Of a stretch of 64,000 nt of DNA, positions 1-8,835 are shown one piece after another. The DNA comes from Bursaphelenchus xylophilus (taxonomy: Eukaryota > Nematoda > Chromadorea > Rhabditida > Aphelenchoididae), in contig CAJFCV020000004.1 of the NCBI GenBank assembly GCA_904066235.2, positions 8,432,001-8,496,000 of the forward strand, written 5' to 3'. A program made the position numbers and the translations under genes. Within the stretch, counting starts at the first letter, position 1, and every line of letters begins with the position of its first letter. The notes under the pieces were generated by a model. It worked only from the letters and a program-made list of their open reading frames with translations, was not told where the DNA came from and did no database searches.

Positions 1-739
1 GCAAAGCGCGAGCTAAAACTTTCAGGAATTGATACTTAGTCCATACCCGACGTGTGTGCAAAATTTAAAGAAAATCTGAGCGTCGCACTTGGAGTACTTC
101 CCTTGTGAGTTGGAATACCTAGTACCGAACTTTGAGAGCAACAGGTATTTCCAAAAGTTGGGTAACGCAAGAAAAGTAAGATATTACTTCCTAAGACTAC
201 GTTACATGTGTGATGAAAACGATTTTAGTGGTTCCGGTTTGAAAATAATTTTCAAAAACTTTGGGAAAGCATAGTAAGGTCAATTCAGAATATTTTTTTT
301 TGAAATTTAATCGGTTGAAAATGGCGGGTCTCAGCTCCAGAAGAATCTAAATTTTAGGGAAATCGGCGAACTCTCTGCGGAGAAATCAAAAAAAAAAGAG
401 GACGGAAGCCCTGTATTACAAACCCAAACCTGTTTATGTATTCACAAATTAGGCTACGTTTTTAAAAAACACCAACCCTCAGATTCATAGCTAGGGTTCA
501 AAATTTATCATATATACTTTGGCCATTACTATCTTGTAGTATTACCCTTGGGCAGGCTTTTATTTTTTGTCGAAGAGCTTTGGTGGAGATAATATCATTT
601 ATTTGAGCATAGCTGTTATATACAAAACAAGAAAAATAGGACCAAAAAGTTGATTGTTGGCAGAATGCTATTTCAAATGTGTCATCTTGACACCTTAAAC
701 TCACGAAGTTATTGTCAGATTGCTAATGAGAAACAGGTT
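1..739. other. Upstream non-coding stretch
   Basis: No gene is supported here. The first 15 bases resemble a short motif (GCAAAGCGCGAGC) that recurs in the window, and positions 71-112 carry a dispersed repeat described separately. The remainder is AT-rich with homopolymer runs; short open frames on both strands lack splice context or recognisable motifs. It presumably includes the promoter of the first chemoreceptor gene. Confidence 0.5.
71..112 (+). repeat. Dispersed repeat, copy 1 (GAGCGTCGCACTTGG type)
   Basis: The segment around 'AAAATCTGAGCGTCGCACTT' followed by a TACTTCCC-like stretch recurs in diverged form near 21105-21160, 29355-29400, 31535-31595 and 32385-32430. This is a low-copy dispersed repeat of unknown class, seen directly by comparing these stretches. 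Confidence 0.6.
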
Positions 740-1931
740 ATGAAACTGCCTAAAAATGTGGGTTTTACAAAATGGTCCTTGATCAAAAAGTTTTGTCGTA
801 TGATTACATGTTTTCAGCTCTACAACAAGTACAAGAATGCGGGTGCCCAGCCAAGATTATTTGCGCCGGCTGTGTGCATGTTTGGCATTATGCTTATCGG
901 CTATGTGTTTAACACACTGGTAATTGTGGCTACTTTGAAGAACAAGAAATTACAAGGTGGGAAAATGAATCAGTCTTTGATTATGACCTCATTCCTTCAG
1001 GATCCTGCAACTATTTCATTGCCTTTGGCTGTTTTGCCGACATTTTCCACACCTCCGCGCATTGGATCTACGTCTACACTACGGTGGTAACGGGTGAAAA
1101 CTTTATTCCCTTCGACAAATGTCTATGGTTCCAATCGGTTCCTCAGCACTTCCTGACAGTCAGTGTTGTGATGACATTGTGCGTTGGCATTGATCGGCTG
1201 GTCTCTGTGACGTTCCCGGTTTTCTATGGAAGGCAAGAGCGGAATCATATTCTTGCTGGAGGAATTGCATTTGCATTTTCCTGCAGTTCTTACTTTTATG
1301 TCATCTCCATTAAGACCGCATTCTCCAGGCATGGAAAAGAGTTAGTTTTACATCTTTTACACTGTTTTTCTCTATTTTTTTATGAGAAATAACTTTGAAT
1401 TTATGTATTCTTTAGCCCTGTCCTCTGCATTATTGTTGGCAGTCTCGGAGGCCGTGCTATGATTGATTGGTTCAATTTCGTCGTCTTGTTTAGCATGTGT
1501 GATCTGGCTATATATTCGGCTGTGTGGGTGATCCTACGGTTTAAAGCCGGCACAAGTGAAGACAGCAAGAAGGCGTTCCGTTCATTATTTGCCGTTATGA
1601 TTACTGTAGCCTTTGGCTGGCTGGCCAACGCCTTTGTCCAAGCCGTAATTGTCCCAGCCTTCATCCCAATCGAATACCATTACGATTTTATGGCGTACTT
1701 TGGAATTCCAGTGAATCTAGCAAGCTCGTGTGGATTTGTGACGTTGTATATCTTCAGGTAGGCCTTTTAAATGTATTCATGACACGAATTGATTGTAGTG
1801 CGGAGTACCGTCGGACATTCCGTCGACTGCTTGGCCTTTCTCCCTCAAAGCCATCGGGTTCTACGTTCACAACTCCAACAAGCCGGGTGGAAACTTCGAA
1901 ACGAAGCTTTGCCGATATCCCAGTACAGTAG
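740..1931 (+). CDS. Srsx-type 7TM chemoreceptor, gene 1 of tandem array
   Basis: Putative G-protein-coupled chemosensory receptor of the nematode Srsx family, a plasma membrane protein with seven hydrophobic segments. Proposed exons: 740-757 (uncertain), 818-956, 1001-1340, 1416-1757, 1799-1931, giving about 323 aa. Family marks are CNYFIAFGCFADIFH around TM2, the GIDRLVSVTFP motif at the end of TM3 (a DRY-like D-R-L), FGWLANAFVQ in TM6, NLASSCGFVTLYIFR in TM7 and a C-terminal EYRRTFRRLLG amphipathic stretch. The exons from 818 onward match its three neighbours; those of 340 and 342 nt have identical lengths. The first exon is weak: its MKLPKN replaces the MPEY ending seen in the other three genes, and the frame is also open back to 650, so the start is not settled. 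Unlike its neighbours it lacks the intron just before the KLQG codons. Confidence 0.8.
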
Positions 1932-2430
1932 TATGATTTTATTTTGACACGATTCAATAAATGAAATGATGGTGTAGTGTGGTATTTAATATTTCTTATA
2001 TTTCCGCCTACATCCAAGCACATGTTACATGTATAATATTATATTGAGTGCTCAAAATATATGTAGTCGTAAGCTAGGTCAGAAAAACATTTTTGGAGTA
2101 ATTACGCACAACGATAGCTGTTATTATTATTTATATTTATTAACAACTGCACACGGCAAATAATCCTGGGAGAAGTATAGGCAACAAATGCCGTGGATAA
2201 CAAATATAGGATCACGTGGATCATGTAGAAACTTCAAGAAGCAGAAAAAGACTCGGTAGAAGAGATTACTCCCTAGTAGACTATAATTGGTGTTACATAA
2301 ACATAAAAATCTACGATATGTCGCCAATTTATGGATTCCCCAGGGTGTACTCTAGCTCTGCCTACGGCTTCGTCATTATTATTCTGTTCCTTCTAGGTTG
2401 AAAAGCAGTCGAAAGGTTCATCAAACAGCT
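1932..2430. other. Spacer between chemoreceptor genes 1 and 2
   Basis: This contains the 3' end of gene 1, with an AATAAA-type signal about 25 nt after the stop, and presumably the promoter of gene 2. I see no further gene, structured RNA or strong repeat. Confidence 0.5.
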
Positions 2431-3655
2431 ATGGAAGACGACATGGAGTCGGTTGAAGGCCTTTCCATGCCGGAATACGTAAGCCACTCTGATTTTACAA
2501 AAGGATGACGGAATTGTAGATGTACAAGATGTACAATGGGAAAGGAGCCCAGCCAAGAGTTTACATTCCAGCCCTGTGTCTATGGATGATAATGTTTGCG
2601 GGATATTTTGGGAACACTTTGGTGATCTTGGCGACCTTCAAAAACAGGTTGGCCTTCCTTTGATAATCGACCAATAACCTCTTAATTTTTAGCAAACTCC
2701 AAGGTAAGCAACAAATCTATTTTTCCTATTTAATCAGGCTCCTGCAACTACTTCATTGCCTTTGGCTGCTTTGCCGATATAATCCACATGTCCGCTCACT
2801 GGGTGTATGTGTACACTACGGTTGTTACTGGTGAAAACTTTATCCCATACGATCGCTGTTTGCATTATCAAGGCGTTCCTTTGATTTTTGTTACTGTTAG
2901 TGTTATCATGACATTATTTGTGGGAATCGATCGATTGGCTTCGGTCACATTCCCAGTAACCTATGGTAAAACTAACAAGAATTTGATTGCAATTGGAGGA
3001 ATTGTGATCTCAATACTCTGCGCACTTTATTTTGTTGTCGTATCGGTGATCCATTCTTATTCTGCGGAAGGGAAAAAGTAAGAGATGACTTGAGCCTGAT
3101 TTTCAATTACAAAATCTTCAGTCCAGTTCTCTGTGTCATCGTCAGCGCTCTGGGTGGCCGCGCTTTTTTGGACTGGTTCAATTTTTGTGTCCTAGTAAAC
3201 CTAATCGACCTCGTCATTTACACATCTGTATGGTTAATTCTTCGATTCAAAACTGGAATCAGTGAGGACAGCAAGAAAGTTTTCCGCTCCTTATTTGCCA
3301 TCATGTTAACAGTAGCCTTTGGATGGCTAGCCAATGCGTTCGTTCAAGCAGTGATCGTCCCGGCTCTTGTGAGGGTTGAATATCAATACGAAGTGATGGT
3401 CTACTTTGGCATTCCCGTAAATCTAGCCAGCTCTGGAGGGTTCGTAACCCTTTACATCTTCAGGTGGGTTCATCAATCACTTTTCGGCGCAATAATTCAT
3501 AGGCTGTATTTTTATCTTTTTACAATTTTAGCCAGGAATATCGACGGACATTCCGAAGACTGCTAGGCCTCGACTCGAAGAAAGGCGGATCATTCTCAAC
3601 CGCGATTACTCATACAAGCAAGACCGAAGTGTCAAGAAAAAGCAGTAATGGATAA
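2431..3655 (+). CDS. Srsx-type 7TM chemoreceptor, gene 2 of tandem array
   Basis: Chemosensory GPCR of the Srsx type. Exons 2431-2478, 2520-2647, 2693-2703, 2738-3077, 3122-3463 and 3532-3655 join in frame to 330 aa. The start ATG gives a 16-residue first exon ending MPEY, shared with genes 3 and 4. The third exon is only 11 nt and supplies the KLQ codons. The intron after it (2704-2737) is 34 nt. Conserved marks are SCNYFIAFGCFADIIH, VGIDRLASVTFP, FGWLANAFVQ, NLASSGGFVTLYIFR and SQEYRRTFRRLLGLD. The tail is Ser/Thr/Lys-rich and cytoplasmic by analogy with the family. It is a tandem paralogue of the genes on both sides. No ligand can be inferred. Confidence 0.88.
2693..2703 (+). other. 11-nt microexon (gene 2)
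   Basis: The bases CAAACTCCAAG are flanked by TTTTTAG and GTAAGC. Skipping them would shift the frame; including them restores the conserved N-S-K-L-Q-G link between the first transmembrane segment and the SCNYF block. Equivalent 11-nt exons occur at 5123-5133 and 7369-7379. Confidence 0.85.
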
Positions 3656-4857
3656 GATGAGAACCTTCGATGGCATTTTTTATAATAAATATAACATTGG
3701 CTTTATTTTCGGCAGAAGGAATATTCTAAGTACAGCGTGACCGTAGTACCCCCGCGATCGCGTGTTCATAAATAGCACAAAACATGTGAACAATTACATA
3801 GTTTATAATGCGTCAGACAATGTCCAAAGGCACACCTTTGATCCCCCGGGGCATTCGCTCTAATCGTCAAGGGGGCTGCTTGCTCGGCATTATGAACCAC
3901 GCGTGCTCTGGTTTGTGCAAACGGAACTAAGATCACAACGACTTAAAATACACTTTAACGAGGCCTGTAACAACGAGCGCTTCCGTACTATTATGCTTCA
4001 AAGTTGAATCTGAGTGATCCTGGAGATCTGCCACGTCTATTTTTCAATACTTTACATATTATACTATGCGGAACTAGACGCATTGGCATGTCTTTGCATA
4101 GAGCAGCTCAAGTTGCTAGGCGGTTTTACGCGACAAAAAATCGGCACTGTGCAGCGATCCTCATATTTCGTGCGATACCGCAAGTTCCACGGCGGAAATT
4201 TTTTTTTTAATTTTTTTCGCACGGGTCTCTGATATGTGTAGGAGGATCAGACATGTCAAAACTTCATGGCCCACATAGTAATAAATAATCCCACATTCCA
4301 ATGAGAAGGACTACTTAGCCCTCTCGAGTGCAATATTTGAACATGGAAAAAGCCGGTAATAATTGCCTAGAAAGGAATTGGTTACAAATGAGACCTGATG
4401 GTAACAAACTAAATTATGTTATAATTACACAAGCACATAGGTTACGGTGTTTCTTCAAATTACATTCCTTAGGATGTAACACAACAGTCCAATGGGATTC
4501 GCTTTTCCTATTTTTTGCATTTCGAAAGCGATATTGTATTACGGAGGAGATCCTCGAAAATCATTTGTGCATTTTTCAAAAAAACAATCTTCAGATTTCG
4601 CGAAGTCCGAATACAATTTTTTGATTGCTGTATGCAACTATAAAACTATTTTTTAACTATAAAAACAGGATAACATGTTGACGGCATTACACTTTGAGAT
4701 TTCGATAATCGTTTATACGGGTCTAGACGTAGCAAACGGGAACAATTCTTCGTAAAGCTCGTTTTAACTGCTTATAAAGCATGTCTCACTAATAGTCTTC
4801 GCTCTGGGCTAATTCTGTTTTTTTACATTTCATTAAAACGGTAGCTTATTAATATAA
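3656..4857. other. Spacer between chemoreceptor genes 2 and 3
   Basis: About 1.2 kb without a supported gene. Two overlapping 68-72 codon frames at 4004-4232 have no start context, splice signals or recognisable motif and end in a poly-T tract. The last 270 nt contain a segment duplicated downstream of gene 3 (listed separately). Confidence 0.5.
4590..4725 (+). repeat. Duplicated promoter-proximal segment, copy a
   Basis: This stretch upstream of gene 3 aligns by eye with 6246-6380 upstream of gene 4. Shared blocks include TCAGATT, CGAA(G/C)TCCGAATA, ATTGCTGTA, AACTATAAA and GATAACATGTTG in the same order. It looks like a relic of the tandem duplication that also copied the upstream region. 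Confidence 0.65.
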
Positions 4858-6152
4858 ATGGAAGAAAATATGGATTCGAATCAAAATCTGACCATGCCAG
4901 AATACGTAAGAAAAAATACATAATGCGTCAATGGACTGGAACAATTTTAGATATACAAGATGTACAATGGGAAAGGAGCCCAGCCAAGAATTTATATTCC
5001 GGCTCTGTTTGTATGGGTGATAATGTTTGCAGGATATTTTGGTAATGCTTTGGTCATCTGGGCGACATTCCATAATAGGTATGTCTTCCTCTATACTCAA
5101 CCAATAAACCTCTATGTTTCAGAAAACTCCAAGGTAAGCAAGAAATCTATTTTTCGTATTTGATCAGGCTCCTGCAACTGTTTCATGGCCTTTGGCTGTT
5201 TTGCCGATATAATCCACATGTCCGCTCACTGGGTGTATGTGTACACGACAGTTGTTACTGGTGAAAACTTCATCCCCTACGACCAATGCTTGTTTTATCA
5301 AGCCATTCCCTTTATCTTTGTTACAGTCAGCATTATCATGACGTTATTTGTGGGAATCGATCGATTGGTTTCGGTGACATTCCCACTAACCTATGGGAAA
5401 ACTAACAAGAATTTGATCGTAATTGGGGGAATTGTGATCTCAATACTCTGCGCACTGTATTTTGTTGTCGTATCGGTGATATATTCACATACTGCGGCAG
5501 GGAAAAAGTAAGTGATGACTTGGGCATGATTTTCAATTATAAAACCCTAAGCCCAGTCCTCTGTGCCGTCGTGAACGCTGCGGGTGGCCGCGCTTTCTTT
5601 GACTGGTTCTATTTTTGTGTCCTAGTCAACCTAATCGACCTCATCATTTACACTACTGTATGGGTAATTCTCTTGCTCAAAAGTGGAATAAGTGAGGAGA
5701 GCAAGAAAGTCTTCCGCTCCTTATTTGTCGTCATGTTAACAGTAGCCTTTGGATGGCTAGCCAATGCGTTTGTTCACGTCGTAATTATCCCTGCGTTCGT
5801 GAGCGTAGAATACCAATACGAAGTAACATTTTTATTTGGAATCCCCGTAAATCTAGCAAGTTCTGGAACATTTGTAACACTCTATATCTTCAGGTCAGTA
5901 GATACTGTACTATAGTTTACTAAACAGAGTGGTTTTGGAAATCCATTCCTTTCGGGTTTTCTGAGTTATAGTCTCTGATATTTTTAATCTAATTTTAGTC
6001 AGGAATATCGACAGACGTTCCGAAAACTGCTTGGGTTCAATTTGCCGGAGAGCAGATCATCTTCAATGATTTTTACTCAAAGAAGCAAGACAGACGTGCC
6101 GATAAAAGTAGCAACAGTTAGCAAAAGAAGAATTGGTGACTCTCATCGGTAA
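4858..6152 (+). CDS. Srsx-type 7TM chemoreceptor, gene 3 of tandem array
   Basis: Chemosensory GPCR of the Srsx type. Exons 4858-4905, 4951-5078, 5123-5133 (11-nt microexon), 5168-5507, 5552-5893 and 5999-6152 join in frame to 340 aa. Exon lengths 48, 128, 11, 340 and 342 nt are identical to genes 2 and 4. Marks include the MPEY first-exon end, SCNCFMAFGCFADIIH, VGIDRLVSVTFP, FGWLANAF and NLASSGTFVTLYIFR. The last exon is longer than in its neighbours and diverges into a basic tail ending KRRIGDSHR. The intron after the microexon (5134-5167) is 34 nt, and its GTAAGCAA start closely matches gene 2. Genes 2 and 3 look like the most recent duplicates of the four. Confidence 0.88.
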
Positions 6153-7080
6153 TGAATATAACACTGGCCAATGTTCAAACATCTTTCAATGATCCAAAAA
6201 GCAGATACTAAAAAAGGAAGTAAATTCAAAACAACCTGAGGCACGTATCAGATTCCGAGAACTCCGAATAAAATTTTTTAATTAAAAATTGCTGTAATGT
6301 AACTATTAAACTCCTGTTTTCACTATAAAGGAAAGATAACATGTTGGTAACAGTATACCTTGAAATTTCGTGTATCGGTTAGAGGGCAGATAGTATTGCA
6401 TAAGGCGAAGACTTTTTCGTAAAATAAAACTTTTTCTAGCTGGTTAGGGATCATTTCAGTGACATTTCATACCGTCTTTGTTCAAAAAATTACGTCATAT
6501 CTGCAAAATTTACGTCTAAAGAAAGCTAGAGAACAATTCTGCGAAACGACCACCCAAAAAAAGTAAAATCTCCTCCAGTTTTACATTCGCTGCAACTAAT
6601 GAGGTAGATGTAGGTGGCTCAGGAAATAAGGTCAAATCTTTCAAGGTCGTTACTTTGGATTTTTTTATATCTTTTTCTTAACCTTACGAACTACTTGATT
6701 TTATGATAGTAGATAATACCATTAAAAGAATATGTTTAAAAAGACTAGTGATATTGCCGAACCCCCTTGATTCATCGAATATTTATATAAACTGCGCATA
6801 TACACCTTCTTGTTATCTTATTTCCCCTAATGATCCCTAGAAAGAAGTAATCAGTCCCAGGTGGGATCTTAGTTGTAGACGAGACCTACGGATAATTGAG
6901 GAACAAGGGAAGTCATCATAAATACGAAGCCTTGCTGGCAACACGCCCCACTACTCATAATTGGCTGGAAACTATTTCTTTATGTCGAAAGGGCTGAACT
7001 AGAGTTCGTTACCTTTATAAGCCGTGTCCTTGCTTTTTTATCCTATATTGAAGTTCTTTACAGATACCTCAGTACCGGAC
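6153..7080. other. Spacer between chemoreceptor genes 3 and 4
   Basis: No gene is supported. The stretch begins with the 3' end of gene 3, then carries the copy of the duplicated segment at 6246-6380. A TTTACAG acceptor-like site about 16 nt upstream of the gene 4 ATG could be a trans-splice site. Confidence 0.5.
6246..6380 (+). repeat. Duplicated promoter-proximal segment, copy b
   Basis: Partner of 4590-4725, with the same ordered blocks. It begins in the 3' flank of gene 3 and ends about 700 nt before gene 4. Confidence 0.65.
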
Positions 7081-8612
7081 ATGGCAGACTCTGCAGATCC
7101 TTATGCAGGGATGACAATGCCGGAATATGTAAGTTCCCGGGAATTGCAAAAGATACTTTTCAGTTGTATAAGACATACAATGGAAAAGGAGCTCAGCCAA
7201 GAATATACATCCCAGCATTCTTTTTATTGGCGATTATGCTAGCAGGTTATGTTGGAAATGCGTTGGTGATAATGGCAACCTTCACCAATAAGTAAGTCGT
7301 ATATTTCTGCCCAAATATCCGACAAATCTACTACTTATCTAACCTAAACTAAAAAACACTATTTTCAGAAAGCTTCAAGGTAAGTCTTGACCTCCCCAAT
7401 CCAACACTACCTACTTTAATACCTCTCAAATCTACTGTTTTTCTCAGGTTCCTGCAACTATTTCATCGCGTTTGGCTGTTTTGCTGATATGATCCACACA
7501 TCCGCTCATTGGGTGTTCGTGTACACCACAGCGATTACCGGAGAAAACTTTATCCCATATGATCGCTGTTTATGGTACCAAACACTTCCCCTCATCTTCA
7601 TTACAATCAGTATTATAATGACATTACTTGTGGGGATCGATCGACTGGTCTCGGTGACATTTCCTGTGGCCTATGGAAAGACCAATAAGACCGCTATTAT
7701 CACTGGAGGCGTTGTGTTATCCTTTGCATGCGGCGCTTACTTCTACGGAATTTCGTATTTACATGCATTCACACCCGAGGGCAAAAAGTAATTGAAAAAA
7801 GCATTAACTAAGCCTGATTTGTCCTAACTTTAGTCCCGTTCTCTGTGTTATCGTCAGCGCGTTGGGCGGTCGCGCATTCTTCGCCTGGTTCAATTTTTGT
7901 GTCCTAGTGAATCTCATTGACCTTGTCATCTACTCCTCAGTATGGTTGATTCTCCGATTCAAAGCAGGAATGAGCGACGACAGCAAGAAAGTCTTCCGGT
8001 CGCTATTCGCAATCATGTTAACCGTAGCCTTTGGATGGCTAGCGAACGCGTTCTGCCAAGCAGTAATAGCGCCGGCATTTATCAAGGTCGAATACCAATA
8101 CGAGTTCATGGTTTACTTTGGAATTCCTGTGAACTTGGCAAGCTCAGGAGGATTTGTGACGCTTTACATCTTCAGGTAGGTTTAGAAGAACTTTCGCGTT
8201 AAAACAAACCAATTACCCCAGGGCAGTAGACTCTAGTAGGAGCTGACTACCCATAGAAGGAATCGATTGTACAAACATAGCATATGATCTCCGAATTGTA
8301 GCTTTAGTCCAAATATGTAACTGAGAACCCTGTAGAATTTACACTGGATGCTTACACAGCTACCTATTGTAATATTATTACAATCTTAAACGCTAATATT
8401 TCTGAATTATAACCAATAACACTCCAAAAAATGGGCTCAGTTTGGTGCTGATAATGTCCTTAGTTTGTTCAGCTAATCTCCGTCATTTCAGTCAAGAATA
8501 TCGTCGAACGTTCCGCAAACTCCTGCATTTGAAGACAACCAAAGGCGGAGCTGCCTCCACAGCTGTAACGCATACAAGCAAAGCCGAGAGCTCGAGGAAA
8601 AACAGTTCATAA
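7081..8612 (+). CDS. Srsx-type 7TM chemoreceptor, gene 4 of tandem array
   Basis: Chemosensory GPCR of the Srsx type. Exons 7081-7128, 7164-7291, 7369-7379 (11-nt microexon), 7448-7787, 7834-8175 and 8492-8612 join to 329 aa. The start ATG is the first in a 16-codon exon ending TMPEY, matching genes 2 and 3. Marks are GSCNYFIAFGCFADMIH, VGIDRLVSVTFP, FGWLANAFCQAVIAPAF, NLASSGGFVTLYIFR and SQEYRRTFRKLLH. The last intron (8176-8491, 316 nt) is unusually long for this array and AT-rich. An AATAAA signal lies about 20 nt after the stop. The gene ends the array; the next gene on the same strand is unrelated. Confidence 0.88.
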
Positions 8613-8835
8613 TACAATACTGCTCTCAATCTTGAATAAATCCTATTACCTCTCCTAAAATGTCGGCTTAAAGAACATTTTGCGCTCATTTCAAAATAAA
8701 CGTTTTGATGGCGCGATAAAAGAGGGAAGATTCCCGCATAATCTTCAATTCAATCATTGTTTTTTGAAGAAAAATCCTTAGAAGAAGTTGAAAATTTATA
8801 GAAACAAATATTCACCGAGTAATTGGAAGAAAACG

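Noticed and set aside
4004..4232. Two overlapping 68- and 72-codon frames between chemoreceptor genes 2 and 3
   Set aside because: No splice signals, no family resemblance, ends in a poly-T tract; chance frames.
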